Below are positions 48,651-60,118 of a DNA stretch of 64,000 bases, in pieces. The notes under the pieces are model-generated. The model was given only the letters and a program-made list of their open reading frames with translations. It made no database searches and was not told where the DNA came from. Each line of letters opens with the position of its first letter. Positions within the stretch are counted from its first letter, which is position 1. The position numbers and the translations under genes were made by a program. The stretch comes from Histomonas meleagridis (Eukaryota > Parabasalia > Tritrichomonadida > Dientamoebidae): NCBI GenBank assembly GCA_020186115.1, contig WSYJ01000060.1:1178001-1242000 (forward strand), written 5' to 3'.

Positions 48651-49528
48651 AAGAAATGTGAAGATTTTTCAAGTGTTATGCAAATGGTATCTTGGTATTT
48701 TCATAGTTTGCAAATTTGAATCCAGACTTTTAACAAAAAAATTTCTTCTCTAGAAATACAACTTTACAGATTTTTCATTTTCATAATTTACAGCTGTATT
48801 ATTCTCGTCTATGCCTTACTTTCAAAGCACAGCGTACATATACCATGACAAACTCTCATAATTAATAAATATATGACACAAAATATGATTTCAACAATGT
48901 GTAATATGTTTATCATTCTTCATAATTTTTATTTTCTTGGTCATTGCTTATGCTGTTTCTTTTTCATCCTTTCTTCAGTTTCAAAAAAATTGGTTATCAG
49001 TTTTTTCGGTTTTGCACAAATTTTTTTCTGGCATTTGAATACAAAATAAATGCCACTTTACAAAACCCAAAAAATTCAAAAAAAATTGTAATTTAAGTCA
49101 AAATGTGTAGATCATAACGTGTTGTTATCTTGAGAAAAACATAGTAATTGTTTTGTTTAATTTTGTTGAGATTCATGAATTTATCAAATATAATAATTTT
49201 CATTTTGATCAATTTGTGAACATTATACTGTACACACATTTTCTTGATGTTATTGTCTAGTATCTACTGAATAATAAAATTTATTCCTCTCTCTTTCTTA
49301 TGCCAGTTTCATCAAGAAAATTTTCTTTGTGGTCACAGTTATCACCATTCAAAATAATTTAACAAAAAGTGGAATTCACCATCAAGGCCCCAAAACTCCC
49401 ACTTTTTATATTGACATGTATAGAAAAAACCTCACTTTTGTTCGAAAAAAGGCGATCAGATCAATAGTTTACATTGCTTATTTTTTCAAAAGATTATCCC
49501 CCAATTCAACGAATTTCCTGGAGAAGAG
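48651..49528. other. Intergenic, no gene seen
   Basis: About 880 bases of AT-rich sequence upstream of the large helical gene. A short frame at 49329-49568 overlaps that gene's start and shows no domain. Confidence 0.45.
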
Positions 49529-52207
49529 ATGGAAGGAACTACAACCCTCGGCCAGGAATTCTCAATGACCCTTGTTCAAGAAGAGCAACCTCATGAATCC
49601 GATGGTAGTTTGATACCATTATATATTGATTCAGCACAAAACGTTTATGACAAATTCTATAATAAAATTGAACATTTAAACATAAATTCAGATAAACTCT
49701 ATGAAGACAGCATTACCCTTGAAAAAATTCCGGCTGTTTATGATGTTAACGCTGATATTGATTTAGAATTTCCAAATCCTGAAAACTACTTTTCAAAAGA
49801 GGAATATACATCTGCAGTGAACAAATGGTACGAACTTGCAAAATATCATTATTCTACATTAAGACTTCCTTTTCCAGTTTCTGGCCAATTTTATCTCCCT
49901 CAAATGCCAAAAATATGGAGCAAAGAAGAAGCAAAGCTTCCTCTCAACAACAGGTTCAAGACTTTCAAAGTAGATACATGGAATTTATTACCAACTAATT
50001 ACAATGAAATGTTAAGACTTTTATTTTTAAATCACCCAATTGACCCAGAAGAACAATTCCCAGAACAAGTACCACATCGTCCAGCGATTCTTCACAAGCA
50101 TCATATCACATCTGATTTACAATGGCAATGTCAATTGATTCCAAAAGAACCAGAAGCCATTTCATATGATAGCTTTACTGAATTTGAGGAAACCTTTGTT
50201 CGTTGGGCTACTCTTGCTTCCTCTTCCATCCGTCATCCAATGATTCCTCCGAATCAATTTGAGAACATCGCATCATTGGATGTCATTCCAAACGAGGAAA
50301 AAGTGCCACCCAAAATGCCACTTTTACACATTAAGCCTCTTAACCTTGATGAATGGAAGAAAGCCCCAATCTCAGGTGACATCTCTAAATCATTTGAGAA
50401 CATTTTAGAGCCTTCTAAAAGACGTCGTTCTCATCATAGTCGGCATTCTAAAATCCGACGATCAGGAAGTCGAATTAAGATTGAAAAGTTTAATCATTTT
50501 ATCGAAGAGTTTATTCAATATGGGTATGAAATTGACGTAATTAATTCCCAATCACCAATATGTATCCCTATTCATCATATCAAAATCAATAGTAAGCATT
50601 CCATTAAACTTGATTTCAACAGTGAAATGGATGACCACTTTATCGACACATTTTTACAATTTACGTATTCACCAGAACAACTTCTTGATATAATGAAATC
50701 GCGAATGGCTAATGGCGAAACATTTATGGAGAATTTTGAGAATTATATCCACAACATATCGAAGATTAAACATATCTTTTCGATGAGGTATTACGTCGAG
50801 TTTAAATATGAACAACGAATTTCACATTTATTTAATTCATTCATAGTTAGTAATCAAAACACACATTTGTTCCATACATTTATATCACAGTATGGGACTG
50901 AAAATATATTTTATGAATTCATTCAATGCTTATTATTAACAATTAAATCGGACTTTGTATTATATAGATTAGAAGATACAAATCAATTAAGCCAACAAAT
51001 TAATTTCTATTATTTACTTAATATATTTAATGGATTAATATTAAAATGTAAAAACGCAAATCTTTCACTTGACATTACACAAGTATTACATGTATTAACT
51101 TATGACTTATTAAAGCAACTTAATAACGAGGAAATGTTAAATGAAATCCGCACTAAAAACTTGAAAATGTTAATGATGTTATTACAATGTAATTCAATTC
51201 GAATTCACGAGTTAATTCTTGGCGACAATTACATCAAGTGGTTGAATGATTTATCAAAAAGTAAAAACGGTTCTCTTGTCATACAAACAATAATTCATGG
51301 TGATGCGTTATTAGCTGCTTCGAAAATCTTCATGGATCATTGTTCGAAAATGATTACAAGTGATATTGTGCAAGAATTAACAAAGTCAACTTGTTATTTA
51401 TTAAAGTCAATCAATAGGATTATAATCAAAAGAAATTTGACACTCAAAATCCCATTCGATGCAATTCAATTTTTGAAGGTTTTGGAGTTAACGGCTATAA
51501 GTGACGATGAAGACGTGGTCTCAATTTCTGAGTCGTTGGCTTCAATTTTGACTATGTCTAGCCTCATCAAAAATTATAAAGAAACAACGTTCCAAACGTT
51601 CCTCGTCAAAACAGTCGTCATGATTTGTAAAGGTCTGAAAACCGAAAATTCAAGTGTGTACCATGAGCAAATTAAGGCTTTACAAATATTAGCTAGAGAT
51701 ATAAACTCTTCTTTGGCAATGTCTCAAATTAAGTCATTCATGGAAAACGTCGCGGCTCATTTTTTAGATTCAAATCCTGCGATTGCACAAAAAAGTTGGA
51801 ATTTCTTCTTACAACTTACTTCAAATCAAACAGTGCTGTCTGACGTGTTAAGTATTCCGGATGTGAAAAAAGTTTTAACAACAATTGTTAATAAGGAAAA
51901 TATGACTGCTCTGAAGAATTTGGTCGTATTTTCAATAATGATATTTAAGGGTATAGAAGCTAATAATTTGAAGAAACAATTGATTGATATCATAACACCA
52001 TCCATCGGAAGATTAGTGACAATGTTTAAGATGAGAAACACAATATTCAAAGATAACGTTCAAATGCAAAAATTAATTGTTAACTTTATTGACGTCGTCG
52101 AGAAATTAAAAGGACCAGAATTTAATGATTTTCATAATTTACTAAGTAAACATTTGGGAGAAGAGAAACAAACGTCAAAATCTATGATAAAGATAATAAT
52201 CAGGTAA
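49529..52207 (+). CDS. Large helical repeat protein of unknown function
   Basis: 892 residues from ATG 49529. The first 320 are Pro/Trp-rich with motifs such as NPENYFSKEEYTSAVNKWYEL and RLPFPVSGQFYLPQMPKIW. Then comes a Ser/Arg/His-rich basic link (KRRRSHHSRHSKIRRSGSR), and the last 550 residues form an armadillo/HEAT-like solenoid (LVIQTIIHGDALLAASKIF, IAQKSWNFFLQLTSN). The combination suggests a scaffold protein. I do not recognise a named orthologue with confidence. The gene is intact, intronless and has codon use like its neighbours. Confidence 0.65.
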   Translation: MEGTTTLGQEFSMTLVQEEQPHESDGSLIPLYIDSAQNVYDKFYNKIEHLNINSDKLYEDSITLEKIPAVYDVNADIDLEFPNPENYFSKEEYTSAVNKWYELAKYHYSTLRLPFPVSGQFYLPQMPKIWSKEEAKLPLNNRFKTFKVDTWNLLPTNYNEMLRLLFLNHPIDPEEQFPEQVPHRPAILHKHHITSDLQWQCQLIPKEPEAISYDSFTEFEETFVRWATLASSSIRHPMIPPNQFENIASLDVIPNEEKVPPKMPLLHIKPLNLDEWKKAPISGDISKSFENILEPSKRRRSHHSRHSKIRRSGSRIKIEKFNHFIEEFIQYGYEIDVINSQSPICIPIHHIKINSKHSIKLDFNSEMDDHFIDTFLQFTYSPEQLLDIMKSRMANGETFMENFENYIHNISKIKHIFSMRYYVEFKYEQRISHLFNSFIVSNQNTHLFHTFISQYGTENIFYEFIQCLLLTIKSDFVLYRLEDTNQLSQQINFYYLLNIFNGLILKCKNANLSLDITQVLHVLTYDLLKQLNNEEMLNEIRTKNLKMLMMLLQCNSIRIHELILGDNYIKWLNDLSKSKNGSLVIQTIIHGDALLAASKIFMDHCSKMITSDIVQELTKSTCYLLKSINRIIIKRNLTLKIPFDAIQFLKVLELTAISDDEDVVSISESLASILTMSSLIKNYKETTFQTFLVKTVVMICKGLKTENSSVYHEQIKALQILARDINSSLAMSQIKSFMENVAAHFLDSNPAIAQKSWNFFLQLTSNQTVLSDVLSIPDVKKVLTTIVNKENMTALKNLVVFSIMIFKGIEANNLKKQLIDIITPSIGRLVTMFKMRNTIFKDNVQMQKLIVNFIDVVEKLKGPEFNDFHNLLSKHLGEEKQTSKSMIKIIIR

Positions 52208-52429
52208 GCGAGGATTTTGTCTTTTAATGGTTTAAATGCTAAACAATCCGGATCGATACTTTTTTCTTTCCAATTTTAAATCGGTGTGACTATAAAAAAA
52301 ACTTTGGCTTTGACTGGTTTACGTAATTTAACATCATGCACTTTTTGACAAAGTTTTCTTCTTTGCCAACGGTGTTTTAGCTTTTTCAGTGGCTTTCAAT
52401 ATTTGAATGAAACGCATCAATCAAATTTT

Positions 52430-53830
52430 TGTTCGCGCCATGCGCGCAGCTTGCGCTTGAACCTAAATTTGATTCTAATGTCGCTGATGGTAATGAAGAT
52501 GTTGCCCTTTTTCACGCCTGTCATGGCTTGTATCTAGTTTCTCTACTATTTAAATCAGGAATCAATATTAATGGTAGAAAGAAAAACTTTTCAGATATGT
52601 AAATATGACGCTGTAATACCTTTAACCTTAAAAGGAAGTAATGTATACATTATAATGTTAAAACAGTTTCTTGAATTCAAGAATATTTATTGCACTTAAC
52701 CCATATTATGGGAATATGTGCTAAGATATAAAAGGAAACTTTTGGATTTAGTGATTGCGAATTGTTCTTTAGCATAAGTATGTCAAATCAATTAATACGA
52801 AAGTATTGAAAAAGCTCGTTTTCTTTAAGAAAAGGAATAATGAACTTAAGTCCCTTGCGTCTAATTAAAATTATAATAGTACTGATCTTAGTGAAACAAG
52901 AATTGATCTTAATTACGAAGAACCATAGTAGTAATATGCCTATTTCCGTTCTGATAGTTTAAGTCTCATTGATGTAAATAATGGTTTTTATAAGGCCAAA
53001 GTTGTAAAACTTTTAATATAAAAATGTTTTTATGAAACAAAGTGATGGCAGAAAGCAACTTTATGATGGTGTCAAAGCTACAAAACTTCTAAATGCAATC
53101 GGAATTTGTATGAAATTAATGTTTCAATAGGAAAACTGAATTATAGTACTATACTGGTTCAAAGAAGCGATAATAAAGAAGCTCTTTTAGGTGAAGGCAT
53201 AATCAAATTAATATTTAAATGTTCCTAAAATCGTGAAGATATACTTATTGATGTAAGAAGATATTTAAACTTAAAAATGTAAAGCAATTGAAGGACTTAA
53301 TGATGAAGGAAATGATTATAAAATAACTCGAATAAAGCGAACCTGAAATAATTGAACTTTTCTATAGCAAGAGAACTGATGCTAAAGTAAAAATTGCAAT
53401 GCTAACAAATGTTAAAACTACCTTTTAATTAAAGAGTACAGAAGGCAATGATGTAAATGCGTTAACAAAAGCGATCAAATCTTTCTAATGAAATCGAAGA
53501 TAACATTAAGTACAAATGAAGCAGCACGTTCTAAACTAATTATCAGTAACAATGAAGAAATGCGATTTTTCAAATGTGCAGATTCACATGTAATGATGTA
53601 CCAGAACCTAAAGCTAAAAGTGAAACACAATTTTTTTACTTTTGACAAAAGTACTTATTGATGACGGAGCAGAATTATAATTATAAGAACTAAATGCCGC
53701 ACAGCTCTACATTTACTTGACAGATAAAGAAACTTTTACATTTGAATCCGTTAAGTTACAAGAAGCAAAACGCGATCCATATGTATACAAGTGATACAGT
53801 TCTTTACAGTAAATAACTTCGAAGCAGCAT
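52430..53830 (+). pseudogene. Heavily decayed ankyrin-type gene
   Basis: Readable islands in different frames include EDVALFHACHGLYLVSLLFKSGININGRK (52491-52580 region), NNEEMRFFKCADSH and VLIDDGAEL near 53650, phrases typical of ankyrin/DUF3447 proteins, separated by many stops and indels. The stretch as a whole has more G and C than the surrounding spacer DNA, as old coding sequence would. It is older and more broken than the relics at 38.6 and 43.6 kb. Exact limits are uncertain. Confidence 0.4.
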
Positions 53831-53996
53831 CTTAAGTAACAATGAATTTGTAATTTGCCTCTTTAAATGTATAAATATAATTACTTATGAAGAAGGAAAG
53901 TGATGTAACGGTCTCTAGAGACACCGCAGCAGCTGCAACTGTTTATCAATAAAATTTGATATATTTCATAACTTTTAACTATTCCCAACATATATG

Positions 53997-54929
53997 TTAC
54001 GATATGAGCATTTCTTCGTCTTCTGCGCTCATTTCGCTGTACATTTCCAAGTTCCGTCGTATGCACGGGCAGAAGAACAACAGACCGAAGATCAGGTTGA
54101 GGCCGAACAGCGCAAAGTTCGCGTACGCAATGAAGAGGTTCTTCCCGCCCATTCCGCCGTTCTTCATCAGGACAACGTACCGCTCGCCGGAGAAAGTCTC
54201 GTTCGGATAATTGCACGTGACGTTGACTGTGATGTCCGCGGGGACGGTTCTGTTCTCATTTTGATCGAAACGAGCGTAGAGCTTTCGGAAGTCGGGGTGC
54301 ATGGAGATGCGCATCCATTGGACAAAATGCTCATTCTCAGTTCCCCCTGGAAAATTGGTCCTGAAGAAATCTGTTTCCATCCACTGTTGATCTGCTTTGT
54401 ATTGTGAATTTATTTTGACAAAAAGCTTCCCAACTTCATTCTTCCATGTGATTCCACTATCAGTGAAATTCTCTGGAATTGTGAGTGTGTCTGTGAAAAA
54501 CCCTTGTGGAAGTAAGCCACATGGCGCTAGAGACTTGTTAGCAGGCGAGCATGAGCTTGGATCTTCAACATATTTGCCAAGAAGTTGATCTTGAGAAAAT
54601 GAGTTAGCCATACGAAAGTGATTCTGATAGTAACCATGAAGCTCAAAGTATATGTATGCATTGGATAATTCTGGATTACCAAAATTGACTTGAACTTGTG
54701 AACCATTAACTGAAAAATCACACTTGTCGTCATATCTTACCTTGAATTCTTCAACCTTTAAGGAAAGAAGAAATGTTAAAAGTGCGCATGCCAAAGAAAA
54801 AATAGAAATGCCGAGAAAAATGGACTTCGGATTAGTATCAAATGTAGGTCGACATCCACGCATGTTTTGTTGGCATAAGGGATGCGTTTGCATACAAGGC
54901 TTGACAAGGAGGGATTCGTCTGCTTTCAT
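53997..54929 (-). CDS. CDC50/LEM3-family subunit of a P4-ATPase lipid flippase
   Basis: 310 residues with the CDC50 layout: a short cytosolic N-terminus, a membrane helix (SIFLGISIFSLACALLTFLL), a large Cys-containing exoplasmic domain and a second helix (FIAYANFALFGLNLIFGLLFF). Diagnostic motifs are MRGCRPTFDTNPKSIFLG, ELHGYYQNHFRMANSFSQDQL, CGLLPQGFFTDT and HFVQWMRISMHPDFRKLYARF. CDC50 proteins are needed for ER exit and activity of flippases that move phosphatidylserine and ethanolamine to the cytosolic leaflet. The 3' part of the gene (about 54000-54360) is clearly richer in G and C than the 5' part. An AACGGT pair lies about 50 bp upstream of ATG 54929. Confidence 0.9.
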   Translation of the reverse strand: MKADESLLVKPCMQTHPLCQQNMRGCRPTFDTNPKSIFLGISIFSLACALLTFLLSLKVEEFKVRYDDKCDFSVNGSQVQVNFGNPELSNAYIYFELHGYYQNHFRMANSFSQDQLLGKYVEDPSSCSPANKSLAPCGLLPQGFFTDTLTIPENFTDSGITWKNEVGKLFVKINSQYKADQQWMETDFFRTNFPGGTENEHFVQWMRISMHPDFRKLYARFDQNENRTVPADITVNVTCNYPNETFSGERYVVLMKNGGMGGKNLFIAYANFALFGLNLIFGLLFFCPCIRRNLEMYSEMSAEDEEMLIS

Positions 54930-54979
54930 GTCTTAATGGTGCTTCGTAACTTTACTTAAGAAAATTTTCAAATGAATAT

Positions 54980-54994
54980 AACGGTTATAACGGA
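54980..54994. promoter_or_regulatory. AACGGT/AACGGA tandem motif upstream of the CDC50 gene
   Basis: AACGGT (54980-54985) and AACGGA (54989-54994) lie about 51-65 bp before the ATG at 54929. Their position fits the recurring upstream motif of this window. Confidence 0.4.
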
Positions 54995-55084
54995 GCTCCG
55001 CTTCAATTCATGAGTTGACAGACGGTTTTTTCGCTTTTTCTTGTGAATTGATTGAAAAAGTTGTTTGGCATAAGTTTTTTTTGG

Positions 55085-56242
55085 GAAGCAGTTACCAAAT
55101 TTGCCAAGTTTACCCCCAGAAAAATTATTGAGTAGAATTGGAGCAGATGCATTTTCTGAATGCATTTCATTAATTAATATTACAATTTGTTGTAATAGCA
55201 TTGGTTCTAATGATTTTTTAAATGTATAGAACTTGAAACAATAACTTTAGATGAAGGCTTACGAAGTATTGGTTCTGATTCATCTAGAGGATGTTCAAAA
55301 CTTATGAATATTCATATACCAATTTCTTTTTCTTCAATATGTATTTGAATTATCTCATTAAGGAACATCGAAATTCCATGCAATATAACGTCAGTTGGAG
55401 ACAATGCATTTGCATCATGCTGCAATCTCACATGTATTTTTTATTATGGGGAAACATTACCAACGAATACATCGAATGTATTTGATAATAATAATTTAAT
55501 CAGAAGTGTCATGACAATCGATTCATATAGGGGCCAAACATTCTGCGGTATAAATGTCAGTAAAGGAACAGTCATTGATGAATGTCTCCCACCAACGCAA
55601 TCGTTCACACAATCGAACACATACTCAAACACATTTACCAAGTCTAATACATTAACGAAATCAAATGCATATGCTAAATCGAATACACGAACGAAGTCAT
55701 ATGAAATTTCATTTGTTGTTTCGAATTCATTTACTTTTTTGTATTCGAATAGTATAACATTAACGAATACAATAACATTAACACAATCATTATCTATTAC
55801 GCAAACAATAAGTATTTATAATTCGACGTATTCGATTTCATTTTCTTTTCTATTTTTAATTCAGCATTAACTTATGTTTTGAGTGAATTTATTTATTACG
55901 AATATACTGTTGTTGTATATTCGACTTATTACATATATTATAGTAATTTCTTTACAATTATATATCAAAATGAAAATATTAATGATGGTGGTAAAAACTC
56001 AATTATAATTATAAGTGTTTGCGTTGCAGTTGTCGTAATTTGATTTAATTGCAATACTTATCATAGTTTTGGTGCGTATTCATAATAATAAACAAATAAG
56101 TAATGAACAAGAAGCAAAAAGTTTCGAAGAAAATCAAAATGAAAAAGAAAATACATTTGCAATGGGAACATCAACGAATAATATTGATGAAGATCCATTT
56201 GCTGATGATTTCAAAGAAGAAAAATTCATTAATCATATTTAA
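55085..56242 (+). pseudogene. BspA-like surface protein pseudogene with stalk, membrane helix and tail
   Basis: Islands in several frames together outline a BspA-like protein: LRR pieces (LPPEKLLSRIGADAFSEC, then SVGDNAFASCCNLTC), an end-cap YYGETLPTNTSNVFDNNN, the segment 55511-55870 with a Thr/Ser stalk of TKSNT-like repeats, a membrane helix (NSIIIISVCVAVVVI, frameshift, then LIAILIIVLV) and a cytosolic tail ending DEDPFADDFKEEKFINHI at TAA 56240-56242. Stops occur at the end of NDFLNV and elsewhere, plus at least three frameshifts. The LRR part closely matches the minus-strand relic at 3.4-3.8 kb. Non-functional. Confidence 0.7.
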
Positions 56243-57174
56243 CATAAAACATTTGCTTATTAATTAAGTAAAAAAAATTCGGTAAATCTTAAATTTACAA
56301 TTTGAATAGTATTTTTATCATGTGATATGTCGTGTTTTTTTATTTAACTGCATAATATCACTGCTAATTCGATATGGAAATTATTAATATATATCAAAAT
56401 CAGAACTTCAGCGATTTTTAAATTTTCAAAGAATTTTTGATGTTCGATTTGGATATAATTTTTATTTTGTATTCTATTTATTTATTTTTTTATTACGATG
56501 ACTTTTTATTCACTTAAATCCACCCAAAATGGAATGTGACCATTACAAAAAATGAAATTCAAATTCTCTAATTTAGACGTTTTTCTTAAAGTTAGGCAAC
56601 AATAGGAGGATTTATTACAGTCATTTCTATTTGCATTATGTAATATTTATTTTTACATCAAACAATTTCTTTTTGTTCTCCATTGACACAAAGACTTCGT
56701 TTTGATGAAACACCTTTATCTAAAACAGGAGAAGGAATTCTTGATGACAACAAAGAAGAACAAGAATTTAAGTTCATAAAATTTAAGCTAAGGTCATATT
56801 CCAAAGAAGGACGAAGACTCAAAAGATATTTCCTAAAATCCAAACCAAAGAATGCGGAAGTTGTTATGGTGCAAACAGTGGGTTACAACATATGTAAATC
56901 TGTAAAAAAAAGCCTTCAAATCTAAGAACAGATTACCTCCACCAATCTATACAATGTAAAGAAGAAGTCAAAGACATAAGTCTTGATTAAAAATGCTATA
57001 TAATTGGGAACATGCAAGTTCTTCCAGTACCAGGTATCCTTTATATTGCCCCCGGAGACTCATATTCCGAGAAATCCCATCACACAGTTGGTTACGCTCA
57101 GCATTGAATTTAACGGTCGACGACCTCAACCTCACAAACAGAAATAATTTCATAGGACAACCGTTAAAAAAAAG
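56243..57174. other. Intergenic, with an unexplained open stretch
   Basis: About 930 bases before the Rab gene. A frame at 56644-56925 (LRFDETPLSKTGEGILDDN, then charged residues) looks protein-like but has no ATG near its start; it may be a relic. Otherwise no feature was recognised. Confidence 0.35.
57112..57165. promoter_or_regulatory. Two AACGGT-type motifs upstream of the Rab gene
   Basis: AACGGT at 57112-57117 and its complement ACCGTT at 57160-57165 lie 57 and 9 bp before the ATG at 57175. Confidence 0.4.
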
Positions 57175-57765
57175 ATGGAAACTGGCGAGAAATTCCCGAT
57201 TAAAATCGTGCTACTTGGTGATTCTCATGTTGGAAAAACATCTATTGTTAACTGTTGGATGTCGGGACGATATGATTCTTCAATTAAACCAACAATCGGT
57301 GTAAATCATCAAAGAATTGAAATGAAAATTGAGAATGAAGATGTAGTTCTTTATATATGGGACACAGCGGGCCAGGAACAATTTCAGGCTCTTACACCAC
57401 TTTATGCAAGGTCTGCATGTGTTGCATTAATTATTGTATCAATTATAGATCAAAATTCAATAAACCATGTTCAATCTTGGGTAGAACTATTAAGGTCTTC
57501 CTGCGATGACATTCCACCTGCAGTATTGGTGGTTAACAAAATTGATTTAGACGATGATGCGGTTTTTACAAGAGAAGAGATATTAGAGAAATACTTTAGT
57601 TCTTTCCAAGCGGTTCTATTCACGTCTGCAAAAACAGGAGAAGGAATTATGGAATTGTTTGATCAAATGACAAAATTAGGATATCATTTTGCGAAAAAGG
57701 GATTAAGGCATGCCGACTCAGCTCCAGTGAAAGACGTGAAAGAAAAGGGTATATGCAAATGTTAG
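57175..57765 (+). CDS. Rab-family small GTPase
   Basis: 196 residues with all guanine-nucleotide motifs: P-loop GDSHVGKT (15-22), switch I PTIGV with Thr40, DTAGQEQF (63-70), NKID (121-124) and TSAK (150-153). The C-terminus CKC (Cys194 and Cys196) is a Rab-type double geranylgeranylation site. Gln68 is kept, so GTP hydrolysis should be normal. Rabs direct vesicle traffic; which step this one serves cannot be read from the sequence. Trichomonads have greatly expanded Rab families. ATG at 57175. Confidence 0.9.
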   Translation: METGEKFPIKIVLLGDSHVGKTSIVNCWMSGRYDSSIKPTIGVNHQRIEMKIENEDVVLYIWDTAGQEQFQALTPLYARSACVALIIVSIIDQNSINHVQSWVELLRSSCDDIPPAVLVVNKIDLDDDAVFTREEILEKYFSSFQAVLFTSAKTGEGIMELFDQMTKLGYHFAKKGLRHADSAPVKDVKEKGICKC

Positions 57766-58105
57766 TTATTAATTATTAATAGGTCCTTCTCCAAATTAAA
57801 TTATATATAAAAATCAGATGTTAATGTAAAATCTTTTTTGTTTAACAATAGGAGTTTTTAGCAACATGTTAAAATGTTTTAGCCACAAATATTCATTTTG
57901 TAATTATGTTTCTAATTCTTCTTTTTCATCTTGAATCGTTAAAAATGAGGAATGATCATCTTTTAATAAATTTTCTGATTGATTAACGATTTCATTTTAT
58001 CCAATTCAGAAAGAGGATTAATCGCCTACATATTTTGGGAAGTGATATCGCTTATTTGCTATCGTACAGTGCTATCGTTGTGCATAGAAACGGTCTCAAA
58101 GAATT
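57766..58105. promoter_or_regulatory. Intergenic, with AACGGT before the coiled-coil gene
   Basis: About 340 bases between the Rab and coiled-coil genes. AACGGT at 58089-58094 lies 11 bp before the ATG at 58106. No gene seen. Confidence 0.35.
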
Positions 58106-59356
58106 ATGGAAGATGAAAACAAAGCTTTGCTAGACAAAGAATTAATTTCTATTTCGGAAACTTTATCAAAAAAGCGTTACACTTATCTTCAAAATAAGCT
58201 TGAAGAACTTACACTACAGGGTGAAGAATTAGAAAAAGAAATTTTAAACCAAAAAAATCAAAAATCAACACTAGAATATGAGCGTGAATATCCTTCTGAC
58301 GTTATAGACAACATTTCTGTTTCTAACAACATCAGCTTTTTTGATCAAATGAGATCATTTGAACTTGCCGAAGCTTATCTAAATGGTCTTTATAAAGCCA
58401 AACAAAAGATTCAAAAGCAGCTATCCGATGAAATTCATCTTCAAGAACTTCGAAATGAACGACTTTCAAAATCCATTGAAAAACTTACAGATCAACTCAA
58501 TCATCCTATCACACCCAATTCTAAAGGCATCAATGATATTTTAATGATTCAAAATGAGATCAAAGTTATCAGTGATGAATATTCTGATGCACAAAAAGAG
58601 GTCGACACACTTAAAAACGAAGTCAAAACACGTAGTGAACAACTACAAAGCATTGATGAAAGTGACATTCCAAAATTATCCAGTCAAATTGCTACACTTG
58701 ATCAAATGATTGCTGATAAGACGGCGCGATATAAGCAAGTTCTTCTTGAAGAAAAGAAATTAAATAGTAGCGAAGATGTACTAGCTCTTCGTGACCATAA
58801 ATACTTGGAGCAAATCCTTAACGACGAGAGCTGGGAGGCAGAGCGCAACATTCTTCTTTCATTGATATCGCATGCAAAAAGTGACATCAAATATGTCAAA
58901 AATCAAATCAAATATGAAATCGAGCCACGAAGTAATGCGACGTCAAGAATGAGTTCATTGAGTGATATTAGAAGGAGTGCAAAGAGACGTACTGAGGATA
59001 GTCGAACGAGTTCAAGAACGTCATCACGATTAAGTCAAACAAATAATAATACAAAAGAGGATTCAAACTTTAATGAAGAAACATTAATAGCTGCATTACA
59101 AGCAGAAGTTGATGAGCTTGAAAGTGATGATCACCCGATAAATGTCGCAATGAGAATCGAAAAAGAAATCGCAAAGAAACTCGACGAGGAATTTGAGGAA
59201 TTGGATAAGAGAATTGAGCTGATAAGTAAAAATGGTAAAACAAAGGAAATAATGAATGATGAAGAAGAACAAAGAAGACAACAAAAACTGAAATGTTTGA
59301 AAAGCGAATTACAAAATTTGATGGAAAAAAACGGAATTCCTCAAAACAAAAATTAA
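58106..59356 (+). CDS. Coiled-coil protein
   Basis: 416 residues, almost wholly predicted coiled coil (LQNKLEELTLQGEELEKEI, IQKQLSDEIHLQELRNERL, YSDAQKEVDTLKNEVKTR), broken by a Ser/Arg/Thr-rich stretch at about 285-320 (SKRRTEDSRTSSRTSSRL-like) and ending with another coil (IAKKLDEEFEELDKRIEL). No motor or other domain is attached. Such proteins are often cytoskeletal or basal-body parts in flagellates, which is inference only. ATG at 58106. Confidence 0.7.
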   Translation: MEDENKALLDKELISISETLSKKRYTYLQNKLEELTLQGEELEKEILNQKNQKSTLEYEREYPSDVIDNISVSNNISFFDQMRSFELAEAYLNGLYKAKQKIQKQLSDEIHLQELRNERLSKSIEKLTDQLNHPITPNSKGINDILMIQNEIKVISDEYSDAQKEVDTLKNEVKTRSEQLQSIDESDIPKLSSQIATLDQMIADKTARYKQVLLEEKKLNSSEDVLALRDHKYLEQILNDESWEAERNILLSLISHAKSDIKYVKNQIKYEIEPRSNATSRMSSLSDIRRSAKRRTEDSRTSSRTSSRLSQTNNNTKEDSNFNEETLIAALQAEVDELESDDHPINVAMRIEKEIAKKLDEEFEELDKRIELISKNGKTKEIMNDEEEQRRQQKLKCLKSELQNLMEKNGIPQNKN

Positions 59357-60118
59357 ATATGTTGTAAAAGTAATTTAAACTATAATTGTTTTTTGTTATA
59401 ATAAAATCCATTCAACATAAGCTTCTGACTGAATGATAATTATACATTGTTGGATAAAATTTACTTAGGTGAAAATGTGTTTTATGAAAGAGATATATCA
59501 AATCAAAAATGTAAACAGAACAAAAATTTGGTCTTTAATTTGAAATGAAATTTAATTCAATTGTGCAAGATGATAGTTTGCATGTTTTTGTACTTGCAGA
59601 CTAAATAATATAATTATAAATTTTAAATTATTATTTTATTATAATATTTCAATAGATATTTAAATTATTGAGATATAGGCAAAATGAGAGGTTTTCTGAT
59701 TTTTTTAAAGATGAATTAAAGATTCAATATCCAAAATTCATATCATAATTGATTTTAAAGCATAATACAAAAAAAAATTCAAGTTTTAAAGTAAATATTA
59801 TTAATGTTATTACAAGTATACGGGGAGAATCAAAATAATTTTTTTATCAGGGTTTGGATAAATTTTTGTGTGGTTTACTTTGTCATTTTATCATCACTTC
59901 ACAATTTAATTGTTTTAAAAGCTTTCCTATTATAATTGATATTAAATGTGGTTGAAAAGCTTTATTTTATTTCTGATAAACGTGTGTATGAATTTTTGTG
60001 ATGCCATTCCAAGAAATACTGATAATCAATTTGACAATTCTCATCAAAAGAGTGTTTTTGAGATTTAAAAAAAGTTGAGTCTTTTTCATGGTGAGTTTTT
60101 TTGTTTATTAGTTATGAT
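59357..60118. other. Intergenic, no gene seen
   Basis: About 760 bases, very AT-rich, lying between the 3' ends of two convergent genes. No reading frame or repeat of note. Confidence 0.5.

Noticed and set aside
53911-53922. 12-bp palindrome GTCTCTAGAGAC downstream of CDC50
   Set aside because: A single short palindrome without a T-tract or a second copy; not enough for a regulatory call.
53956-54407. Plus-strand open frames over the CDC50 gene
   Set aside because: They arise from the GC-rich antisense strand; the minus strand encodes clear CDC50 motifs.
56683-56925. 80-codon charged open frame
   Set aside because: Starts with TTG and has no ATG near its beginning; kept only as a note in the intergenic entry.
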